Source: Bacteroidales bacterium (GTDB lineage: Bacteria > Bacteroidota > Bacteroidia > Bacteroidales > UBA4181). From it: a stretch of 5,610 nt of DNA. Shown piece by piece: positions 1 through 5,610 of this stretch (its first letter is position 1; every line of letters begins with the position of its first letter). The position numbers and the translations under genes were made by a program. The DNA lies in assembly GCA_031264715.1 (NCBI GenBank), contig JAISDP010000248.1, positions 1 through 5,610 on the forward strand, read 5' to 3'. Under the pieces are notes generated by a model. The model had not been told where the DNA came from. It did no database searches and saw nothing but the letters and a program-made list of their open reading frames with translations.

Positions 1-338
1 AAATTCAAATCATACGGCATTTTCGGTTCGGTGGATATTTCGCCCACGTTTTTGGTCATGGCGTTAATGGCGGTATGCACTTTCACGAAGTCGACGTATT
101 GCAGGTTGGCGGGCGATCCGTCGACCTGTATGGCGTCTTCAATCCAGAAATGTCCGGTGGTCGGCCTGAGCGGACTGCTGTTGATGCCGTCCACATAGCC
201 CCAGTCGTAGCATGAAGAGTAGGACAGGCCGGCTTCGCACCATTCTTGACCAAGCGGATTGCCGTTGATTTGCAGGTCGGCTTTATCCGGTTCGTTGCGC
301 ACGCTGTGGTCGAATCCTATAATGTTTCCGCAATGGTC
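1..338 (-). pseudogene. Remnant of a Bacteroidales cell-surface protein domain (no start, continues past left edge)
   Basis: Seen: an open minus-strand frame with no in-frame ATG until position 59. It is closed upstream by an in-frame TAA at 377-375, inside the terminator of the neighbouring gene. The translation contains GFDHSVRN (317-294), YDWGYVDG (209-186), YVDFVKVHTA (98-69) and GEISTE (44-27). From memory of the family, these blocks occur in this order near the C-terminus of secreted Bacteroides cell-surface proteins, often annotated as PKD-domain or hypothetical surface proteins. In the relatives I recall, roughly a hundred residues separate the GFDHS and YDWGY blocks, including a DxNGNGxPDDxWYEL-like stretch. 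Here only about 28 residues lie between them. Inference: both the N-terminus, with its signal peptide, and the middle of the domain are gone, so the product is unlikely to be made or exported. A naturally short paralogue with an unusual start is the alternative, but the 38 bases between terminator and pfp leave no room for an N-terminal part. Confidence 0.55.
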
Positions 339-343
339 AGAAC

Positions 344-398
344 AAAAAAACTCCCGCCGCAACTTCCGGAATTTTTACCGGAAGTATGCGGCGGGAGT
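344..398 (-). terminator. Rho-independent terminator downstream of pfp
   Basis: Seen: a 12-base arm TGCGGCGGGAGT (387-398) pairs perfectly with ACTCCCGCCGCA (350-361). An inner 7-base arm CCGGAAG (378-384) pairs with CTTCCGG (363-369). One extra A-T pair and a single bulged base (386) join the two stems, and the loop is 8 bases. Read on the minus strand, the hairpin is followed directly by seven T residues (350-344). It starts 38 bases after the pfp stop codon. On the plus strand the hairpin is followed by A residues, so it should work in the minus direction only. It marks the end of the DUF5606-pfp transcript. Confidence 0.93.
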
Positions 399-436
399 GA
401 AAAAAATGCATCAAAACAGGTCGTGCACAGTATAAT

Positions 437-1669
437 TTACCAGTTCAAAATCTTGCAGAAATCGTATTCTTCCGGATTTTGCAGGTACTTCCCGGCGACT
501 TCGTAATCGGCAGGAGTGATATAATGCATCACATTGTCGATGATCGAATGTACGCGCTGGCTATTGATGTCGACCAGGCGCGGCGGAATCTTCCCGGTAA
601 CGGTATCCTGAATATCTTTCAGGTATAAGGGGGCAACATCGCCTTTCGCGTTCACATACACCATGCAGCCGGTAACGCCTTCGCTGAAGAGCTTGTATAC
701 GCCGAAGCCGAGCAATGAACAGTACACGCGGTCAAATGCAATCGGGGTGTAGCAGCGTACATCATAACCGATTTCCACCGGACGGGTTTTCACTTTGAGC
801 CCCAGCTTACCCAGCATATTGTCGATCAGCTGGCTGAAAATATGAGCCTTGGATATTTTTCCCAACTCGGGATGGCCGTGATCGTCGTAACTGAAATGGA
901 TACCCGAGTTTTTCACTTCGGCGTCGCTCAACGAATGGAACACACCTTCGGAGATCATGGCGGCGCCGTGGTTTACGCCCATCACTTTGCGCTTCACGAT
1001 GGATGATACCACTAACTTGCATATCTTGTCGATGGTGATTTCGGTTTTATGGAACATTTCGGGGATCACGATCATCGGATAGTGACATGCAGCGCCGATA
1101 CCGAATGCAAGGTGTCCTGCCGAACGTCCCATGGCGGCTACTACAAACCAGTTTTCGCTGGTACGGGCGTCTTCATAAATGATCGAACCGGTGATGGTTC
1201 CCTGCGCCTTTGCCGAATGATAGCCAAACGTGGGTGTTGCATCGGGCAACGGGAGGTCGTTATCGATCGTTTTGGGAACGTGGATATTGGCAATGGGGTA
1301 ATTTTTTTCGGCAAGAAACTTGGCCACGCGATTGGCTGTGGAAGCAGTGTCGTCGCCGCCTACGGTTACCAGCAATTTGATATGGTTGTCCGTAAAAAAT
1401 TTCAGGTTAAAATGTTCGGCAAAGTCTATATCTTTAGGCTTGAAGCGGCTCATGATCACTGCCGAACCGCCACGGTTGAAAATATCGTCGGCATAAGCGA
1501 AATCGATATCAACGGTACGCGGGTTGGGATTGAACAATCCGCTGTAGCCTTCGTGGAGACCGATCACACGATAACCGTGCTTTAAAAATACTTTGGCAAC
1601 GCTGCCCACAACTGTATTCATACCGGGAGCCGGGCCGCCGCCGGTTAGTATGGCAATGGATTCTTTCAT
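437..1669 (-). CDS. pfp: Pyrophosphate-dependent 6-phosphofructokinase (Thermotoga-type PFP)
   Basis: Phosphofructokinase-family enzyme of 410 residues, cytosolic. It should interconvert fructose 6-phosphate and fructose 1,6-bisphosphate using PPi/Pi, a reversible step serving glycolysis and gluconeogenesis. Seen: the N-terminal loop GGGPAPGMN (10-18), GGDDT (104-108), PKTIDND (132-138) with the catalytic Asp, MGRSAGH (180-186) and GYDVR (301-305). Known: ATP-dependent PFKs have GGDGS and a small residue before TIDND. An Asp in the second position of GGDD together with Lys in PKTIDND are the hallmarks of PPi use, and both are present. Length and motifs match the Thermotoga maritima PFP clade (about 419 residues) rather than the long, roughly 550-residue PFP common in Bacteroidota. 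The start gives the glycine loop at the usual distance from the N-terminus. No Shine-Dalgarno precedes it. The gene lies 33 bases after the DUF5606 gene, so cotranscription is likely. Polyphosphate use is possible in this clade but cannot be read from sequence. Confidence 0.93.
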   Translation of the reverse strand: MKESIAILTGGGPAPGMNTVVGSVAKVFLKHGYRVIGLHEGYSGLFNPNPRTVDIDFAYADDIFNRGGSAVIMSRFKPKDIDFAEHFNLKFFTDNHIKLLVTVGGDDTASTANRVAKFLAEKNYPIANIHVPKTIDNDLPLPDATPTFGYHSAKAQGTITGSIIYEDARTSENWFVVAAMGRSAGHLAFGIGAACHYPMIVIPEMFHKTEITIDKICKLVVSSIVKRKVMGVNHGAAMISEGVFHSLSDAEVKNSGIHFSYDDHGHPELGKISKAHIFSQLIDNMLGKLGLKVKTRPVEIGYDVRCYTPIAFDRVYCSLLGFGVYKLFSEGVTGCMVYVNAKGDVAPLYLKDIQDTVTGKIPPRLVDINSQRVHSIIDNVMHYITPADYEVAGKYLQNPEEYDFCKILNW

Positions 1670-1702
1670 TGGTGTTTAAATTATTTGATATATGATTCTT
1701 GA

Positions 1703-2161
1703 TTATTTGCTTTCAGTGGCTTCTCCACTTTCCTGTTCTCCCTGTTCTTCCTTCTTTTCCCGGTCTTCTTCGGGAGTTTCAAAATCAGTAATTCCCAACT
1801 CATGCAGGAGGTTATACCACATGATCACTTTGCGGATATCCGACAGGTACACCCGGTCTTTGTCGTATTCGGGAAGCGCTCCGGCAAAATACTTTTTCAG
1901 TTCCGCATCAGGCGACTTGTGGGGAATGGCAAGGCCGCTATTCTCCTGTGCCTGTATCTTCCTGAAGACTTCACGCAAAGGGATATCGTCTTTTTCGGCA
2001 AAGATGGCAATATCCTCCAACATGCTGATTTTGGCTGTTGCCGGTATGGTCGTGCGTTTGTGGTCGCTTAAATTTTCTACAATTACATTGTTGCGGCCCT
2101 GCGAAATATACTTGAAAAGGCCGCTCTGTCCCGAGATAACTAAGATATCTTTTAATGCCAT
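1703..2161 (-). CDS. DUF5606-family conserved protein of Bacteroidota
   Basis: A 152-residue soluble protein with no signal peptide or membrane segment, probably cytosolic. Seen: an N-terminal block ISGQSGLFKYISQ (9-21), a middle block DDIPLREVFRKI (58-69), and LPEYDKDRVYLSDIRKV (96-112) followed by IMWYNLL (113-119). After residue 128 comes a Glu-rich, low-complexity, probably disordered tail. I recognise the arrangement as the DUF5606 family, which is widespread in Bacteroidota and uncharacterised as far as I know. It is close to the family's usual size, with the variable tail accounting for any difference. The ATG is preceded by AATTTTTAAACC and no Shine-Dalgarno. It is the first gene after a predicted promoter and is followed 33 bases later by pfp, so the two probably share a transcript. 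That does not itself show a shared function. My recollection is that relatives often sit beside peptide deformylase genes; none is visible here. Confidence 0.85.
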   Translation of the reverse strand: MALKDILVISGQSGLFKYISQGRNNVIVENLSDHKRTTIPATAKISMLEDIAIFAEKDDIPLREVFRKIQAQENSGLAIPHKSPDAELKKYFAGALPEYDKDRVYLSDIRKVIMWYNLLHELGITDFETPEEDREKKEEQGEQESGEATESK

Positions 2162-2180
2162 GGTTTAAAAATTGAGCCGG

Positions 2181-2210
2181 TAAAAGTACATTTTTTTAAC
2201 GAAATTCAAA
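2181..2210 (-). promoter_or_regulatory. Predicted Bacteroidota-type promoter for the DUF5606-pfp unit
   Basis: Seen on the minus strand: TTTG at 2210-2207, an 18-base AT-rich spacer, then TACTTTTA at 2188-2181. The known Bacteroidota primary sigma consensus is TTTG at -33 and TAnnTTTG at -7; the -7 element differs only in its last base. Transcription starting about 5-7 bases further on would leave a leader of only about 13 bases before the ATG at 2161. The element sits in the widest gap between complete genes in the window, which supports a transcription break after mtaB. No terminator hairpin is visible in this gap, so readthrough from mtaB remains possible. Confidence 0.5.
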
Positions 2211-2236
2211 GGGGACCGGATATAATTAACATCATT

Positions 2237-3523
2237 CTATTCTGCGATAATTCCGGTCATATTTCCTGATTTACCGATACCCGTCAATGCTACAGGCATG
2301 TACTTTCCGATCATGAAAGCATTGCAGGGCGCTTCCACTTTGACGTAACTGTCTGTAAAACCGGTCATCATACCACCTTTTGCCCTTTGTTCGAAAATTA
2401 CTCCAAGGCGTTGTCCTGTGTGTTGCCGGTAGAATTGTTGCCGTTTGGTTATCGATAACTCCAACAGTTTTTTGCTGCGATGTTCGGCATCCGCGGGCTT
2501 TACCTTTCCGGGAAGTTCAACGGCTTTCGTTCCGGGACGTTCGGAATAGGGGAACACGTGGAGGTAAGCAAGATCAAGGTTTTCGATAAAATTTAGAGTG
2601 TCTTCAAAATCCTCATCGGTTTCGCCGGGAAAGCCTGTGATCACATCAGCGCCAATACCGGCACGGGGAATATATTGATGGATCAGACGTACCTTTTCTG
2701 CAAACAATTCACGCCGGTAGCGTCTCGCCATCAGGTGCAGTATCCTGTTGCAACCCGATTGCAAAGGGATGTGGAAATGCGGCGCCAGTTTTTGCGAACC
2801 GGCTACCAGCGCAATAATTTCTTCGGTGATCAGGTTCGGTTCTACCGAACCGATGCGGATACGCCTGATAGAACCGACAGCATCCAATGCGCGAAGAAGC
2901 TGCAGGAAGGTTTCGCCTGTAGTTCGGCCGAAATCGCCAATGTTAACGCCTGTCAGCACAATCTCCCTGATTCCTTGCCCGGCCACTGCTTCGGCCTGTT
3001 TCACGATCCCGTCAATGGGCGCATTGCGGCTTTGTCCGCGCGCCTTGGGAATCGTACAGTAGGTGCAACGATAATCGCATCCGTCCTGCACTTTCAGGAA
3101 TGATCGCGTACGGTCGAAAAGCGAACAGGCAGGGAAAAACTGCCGGTAAGCATCGCAGCCGCACGAAGGCATTTCGGTATCAATACCTTTCAGTTGGTTG
3201 ATGTGTTCAATAATATTGAATTTATCCTTGTTGCCCAATACCAGGCTGACACCCGGAATATTGGCAACTTCCGGGTTTTTCAGCTCGGCGAAACAGCCGA
3301 CCACCACCACAACGGCATCCGGCGATGTTTTAACCGCCTTACCGATGGCCTGCCTGCATTTCCGATCGGCCTGCCCGGTAACAGTGCATGTGTTGATGAC
3401 TACAACATCGGCAGGTTGTCCGAAATCGACCCTGGTGTAGCCATTTTCGGCAAACAGCCGGCCAATAGTGGATGTTTCTGCAAAATTCAGTTTACAGCCT
3501 AACGTGTGGAATGATACGGTCAT
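2237..3523 (-). CDS. mtaB: tRNA N6-threonylcarbamoyladenosine(37) C2-methylthiotransferase MtaB
   Basis: Cytosolic radical-SAM iron-sulfur enzyme of 428 residues. It converts t6A37 to ms2t6A37 in ANN-decoding tRNAs, adding a methylthio group with S-adenosylmethionine. Seen: an N-terminal UPF0004 domain with the three cluster cysteines C10 (HTLGCKLN), C46 (NTCTVT) and C77 (VGCFAE). The radical-SAM motif CDYRCTYC (C149, C153, C156) follows, then LTGVNIGDFG (190-199) and HIPLQSG (251-257). A C-terminal region of about 60 residues from 368 fits a TRAM RNA-binding domain. GVNIGDFG and the short LGCKLN start favour MtaB over the relatives MiaB and RimO. The length is normal for the family. Three further cysteines (C121, C123, C133) lie between the two cluster domains. 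No Shine-Dalgarno precedes the ATG. The gene starts 36 bases after the ubiD stop on the same strand, so it is probably cotranscribed with it, without obvious functional kinship. Confidence 0.95.
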   Translation of the reverse strand: MTVSFHTLGCKLNFAETSTIGRLFAENGYTRVDFGQPADVVVINTCTVTGQADRKCRQAIGKAVKTSPDAVVVVVGCFAELKNPEVANIPGVSLVLGNKDKFNIIEHINQLKGIDTEMPSCGCDAYRQFFPACSLFDRTRSFLKVQDGCDYRCTYCTIPKARGQSRNAPIDGIVKQAEAVAGQGIREIVLTGVNIGDFGRTTGETFLQLLRALDAVGSIRRIRIGSVEPNLITEEIIALVAGSQKLAPHFHIPLQSGCNRILHLMARRYRRELFAEKVRLIHQYIPRAGIGADVITGFPGETDEDFEDTLNFIENLDLAYLHVFPYSERPGTKAVELPGKVKPADAEHRSKKLLELSITKRQQFYRQHTGQRLGVIFEQRAKGGMMTGFTDSYVKVEAPCNAFMIGKYMPVALTGIGKSGNMTGIIAE

Positions 3524-3529
3524 GATTTT

Positions 3530-3569
3530 AGCGTTTGTGGCAAAGCAACGCTATAAACGTTATAACGCT
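3530..3569 (-). repeat. Cluster of AGCGTT/AACGCT repeats between ubiD and mtaB
   Basis: Seen: AGCGTT at 3530-3535 and its reverse complement AACGCT at 3547-3552 and 3564-3569, each starting exactly 17 bases after the last. The first can pair with either of the others, so two mutually exclusive RNA hairpins are possible in the ubiD-mtaB leader. The 10-base perfect palindrome CGTTATAACG (3558-3567) overlaps the ubiD stop codon. No T-tract follows, so this is not a standard terminator. It could be a protein-binding site, an RNA structure affecting mtaB expression, or chance in a short AT-rich gap. Confidence 0.3.
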
Positions 3570-5437
3570 GCTGCTCCGTCTCCCTTTTTCATTTCCAGGA
3601 ACTTTACGGACGGCGAAGATACAAAATTTCCCAATCCAAGCTGTTCCCATTTTTGATCGATGATGCGAATCGTCGTTTCCGAAGCAGTTACCACGTTGGG
3701 CCATTCGCGCGGAAATTCGTAGTTTCGGGGATGTTTCATGCAAGCGTCGGCCACTATTTGCTGACGTGGGGCAACGGCCAATCTGATGTCGCGCTCGGGA
3801 TCAATGTTCGCACAAGCGAGCCAGCAAACAGTATCCGGATCGCAAATATCAACGGTATCATCCAATAAAATAAATACCTTCACGGGACGGAGTTCTTCGT
3901 CGGCCAGCAGATGTGAGCCGAGTGCAGCGATGATCCCGGTACCGGGATCACGTATCGCCAGTATAGCAATGGGAATATTCTCTTTCAGCAAATCCAGATT
4001 CCAGGCGCTTACCATTGAATATTTTTGATTTTTGTCGCCATCTTCTGAAACTAAAAGGGATTTACGATTATCCGGAGAGTCGGTTTCTTCAGGCCACTTA
4101 TGCGTAGCATCGATTCCCAGCTTACTCCCGAAAGCGAAGCGGGGCGAAGAATGATCAAGCACATCCAGCGGTCCTTTGCCAAAAACAAGGTCGGTATGGA
4201 AGTTGATACGGGTAAGCGCCTGCTGCGCAAGTTTACGATAATCATCTACGGGCGAATCCGTCACCAGCAGTATTTTGTTCAGCATCATTTGCCCTGCGCC
4301 CCATAGCGAGTGGATGGTCTTCATACCCTGTCCCGGATAGCTTTTATCGATTTGAACCAGTGCGAGGTTGTGTGCCACGCCCGGCACAGGCATATTCATG
4401 TCCTTTACTTCCGGGAGCATCGCCAGTTTTATGGGCGCCAGAAAAATACATTCGCTTGCTTTTTCAAGCCACGCATCCTCCTGTGGGGGTATGCCGACAA
4501 TGGTAGCCGGATAAACGGCATCTTTACGATGAGTAATACAAGTGACATGAAATCGCGGATACCGGTCGGCCAGCGAATAAAACCCGGTGTGATCGCCGAA
4601 AGGACCTTCCCAAAACAGGTCTTCGGCGGGATCGACATAACCTTCGATTACGATATCCGCATCTTCCGGCACTTCCATGTCCTGCGTGATGCACCGTACC
4701 ATCCGCACCTTTTGCCGCCGCAGGAATCCTGCCAGGATGTACTCATCCACGCCATCCGGCAAAGGCGCCGTGGCCGAATAAATGTAAGCAGGATCGCCAC
4801 CCAAAGCCACAGCAACAGGCATCCGTTTTCCCAGGGCTTTATATTCGCGGTAATGCCGGGCGCCTGTCTTATGCCGGTGCCAATGCATCCCGGTAGTGTT
4901 GGCATCGATCACCTGCATGCGGTACATTCCTGCGTTCCTTATGCCCGTATGCGGATCTTTGGTATGCACCATCGGCAGCGTGACGAAACGCCCGCCGTCG
5001 GCAGGCCAGCATTTGAGTATGGGCAGGATACCAAGATCGGGGTTATGATGGACGATTTCCTGGCAGGCGCCCCGACCTTTTACAGTTTTAGGCATCCACG
5101 AGGCTACACGTCTCAGTTCGGACAATAAGCGAATTTTATTTTGCCATCCTTTTCGCGGTGAAGTAATGTCCTTGAACAGCTTTTCGATCAGCATTGCGGC
5201 TTCGTCCAGTCGGGTTACGCCTAAAGCCGAACATATCCGCCGGTCGGACCCCATTGCATTGGTCAACACCGGAAATGCCGTGCCGGTATTTTCGAACAGC
5301 AGCGCCTTGCCGCCGCCGGGCTGTTTGCAACAACGGTCTGTGACCTCGGCGATTTCCAGTACAGGGTCGACAAATTGCCGGATACGGCACAGCTCTCCCT
5401 GTTGTTCGAGGTTACTGATAAAGCGATGTATGGACAT
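3560..5437 (-). CDS. ubiD: UbiD-family prenylated-FMN-dependent decarboxylase with C-terminal extension
   Basis: A 625-residue cytosolic protein resembling E. coli UbiD (497 residues) along most of its length. UbiD enzymes reversibly (de)carboxylate aromatic or unsaturated acids with prenylated FMN made by UbiX. Seen: NAGMYR (168-173), HRHKTG (187-192), DEYILAG (231-237), DMEVP (253-257), VIEGY (263-267), EGPFGDHTG (277-285) and LGIDATHKWP (440-449). By alignment with E. coli UbiD and Fdc1, N168, H189 and E232 would hold the metal, and R173 and E277 lie at the cofactor and catalytic site. Beyond about residue 450 is an extension of roughly 170 residues absent from E. coli UbiD, as in the larger Bacteroidota and actinobacterial proteins annotated as menaquinone biosynthesis decarboxylases. 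The ATG at 5437 gives the family-like start MSIHRFISNLEQQGEL; a TTG at 5497 would overlap the upstream gene. No ubiX or men/mqn gene is in view, so the substrate is open and the symbol denotes the family. Confidence 0.88.
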   Translation of the reverse strand: MSIHRFISNLEQQGELCRIRQFVDPVLEIAEVTDRCCKQPGGGKALLFENTGTAFPVLTNAMGSDRRICSALGVTRLDEAAMLIEKLFKDITSPRKGWQNKIRLLSELRRVASWMPKTVKGRGACQEIVHHNPDLGILPILKCWPADGGRFVTLPMVHTKDPHTGIRNAGMYRMQVIDANTTGMHWHRHKTGARHYREYKALGKRMPVAVALGGDPAYIYSATAPLPDGVDEYILAGFLRRQKVRMVRCITQDMEVPEDADIVIEGYVDPAEDLFWEGPFGDHTGFYSLADRYPRFHVTCITHRKDAVYPATIVGIPPQEDAWLEKASECIFLAPIKLAMLPEVKDMNMPVPGVAHNLALVQIDKSYPGQGMKTIHSLWGAGQMMLNKILLVTDSPVDDYRKLAQQALTRINFHTDLVFGKGPLDVLDHSSPRFAFGSKLGIDATHKWPEETDSPDNRKSLLVSEDGDKNQKYSMVSAWNLDLLKENIPIAILAIRDPGTGIIAALGSHLLADEELRPVKVFILLDDTVDICDPDTVCWLACANIDPERDIRLAVAPRQQIVADACMKHPRNYEFPREWPNVVTASETTIRIIDQKWEQLGLGNFVSSPSVKFLEMKKGDGAAAL

Positions 5438-5460
5438 GATGGCCGGTCTATTTGGAACGT

Positions 5461-5610
5461 CTATCTTACGTCGTACCTTGTCAGCAGCACAAAGCAAACC
5501 ACAAATACGCCAATGATCACCGCCGAAAGGAAGATCAGCGATGTGCGCATGTAGCTGAACCGCTGTGCAAAATCGGCGGGTTGTTCGGTATACGTTGGCA
5601 CCTGATTCAG
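5461..5610 (-). CDS. C-terminal end of an unrecognised single-pass membrane protein (partial)
   Basis: Seen: an open frame entering from the right edge, with 49 codons and a TAG stop at 5463-5461. The visible part has a polar stretch with a cluster of basic residues (QRFSYMR), then about 19 hydrophobic residues (LIFLSAVIIGVFVVCFVLL) that should span the inner membrane. It ends in the short tail TRYDVR. Its stop is 23 bases before the ATG of the UbiD-family gene on the same strand, so the two are probably in one operon. I do not recognise the family, and no catalytic motif is visible. It could be a tiny membrane protein starting just outside the window or the tail anchor of a larger one. The only visible in-frame ATG (5550) would leave 29 residues, too little to be convincing. 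Confidence 0.6.
   Translation of the reverse strand: MNQVPTYTEQPADFAQRFSYMRTSLIFLSAVIIGVFVVCFVLLTRYDVR

Noticed and set aside
246..506. An 86-codon open frame on the plus strand
   Set aside because: It runs through the pfp terminator hairpin and into the 3' end of pfp, and its translation resembles nothing I know.
1049..1585. A 178-codon open frame on the plus strand
   Set aside because: It is antisense to pfp across its GGDD, TIDND and MGR motifs. The translation has no family features.
1692..2168. A 158-codon open frame on the plus strand covering the DUF5606 gene
   Set aside because: The minus-strand frame has conserved family blocks, a promoter-like element and operon context. The plus-strand translation is a Ser- and Cys-rich product without recognisable features.
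2177..2219. CCGGT/ACCGG inverted repeat between mtaB and the DUF5606 gene as a possible terminator
   Set aside because: The arms are only 5 bases with a loop of over 30 bases, and no T-tract follows on the minus strand.
4310..5128. A 272-codon open frame on the plus strand
   Set aside because: It lies wholly antisense to the UbiD-family gene, which has a full set of family motifs. The antisense translation shows no recognisable domain and is best explained as a codon-pattern shadow.
3560..5497. A longer version of the UbiD-family protein starting at a TTG at 5497
   Set aside because: It would overlap the end of the upstream gene by 37 bases and add 20 residues not seen in UbiD proteins. The ATG at 5437 gives a start that aligns with the E. 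coli UbiD N-terminus.
1..5610. A new defence, mobile or multi-gene system
   Set aside because: Nearly all bases belong to recognisable housekeeping genes. I saw no transposase, integrase, array of repeats, toxin-antitoxin pair, tRNA or attachment site.

Overview
The window reads as an ordinary chromosomal stretch from a member of the Bacteroidota, probably the Bacteroidales. Three things point there. The 152-residue DUF5606-type protein belongs to a family I know only from this phylum. None of the four complete genes has a Shine-Dalgarno sequence before its ATG. The one convincing promoter fits the Bacteroidota -33 TTTG / -7 TAnnTTTG pattern. Everything I can support as a gene lies on the minus strand, so transcription runs from right to left.

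In transcription order (high to low coordinates): the last 49 codons of an unrecognised single-pass membrane protein (5610-5461); a UbiD-family, prenylated-FMN-type decarboxylase with a long C-terminal extension (5437-3560); MtaB, the tRNA methylthiotransferase that makes ms2t6A37 (3523-2237); then a 75-base gap with a predicted promoter. After it come the DUF5606 protein (2161-1703) and a Thermotoga-type pyrophosphate-dependent phosphofructokinase (1669-437). A strong intrinsic terminator (398-344) closes the unit. Left of the terminator is an open frame (about 338-1) with the signature of a Bacteroidales cell-surface protein domain. It has no start codon and seems to lack the middle of the domain, so I read it as a decayed gene remnant that runs off the left edge.

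The gene gaps are short (23, 36, 75 and 33 bases). The layout suggests two transcription units: membrane protein-ubiD-mtaB, and DUF5606-pfp with its own promoter and terminator. The functions are housekeeping and do not obviously form one pathway: decarboxylation possibly linked to quinones, tRNA modification at A37, an uncharacterised conserved protein, and PPi-linked glycolysis or gluconeogenesis. I found no mobile element, CRISPR array, RNA gene, defence system or plausible new multi-gene system. The points most worth a second look are the surface-protein remnant against the terminator, a small repeat cluster between ubiD and mtaB, and the unassigned substrate of the UbiD homologue.
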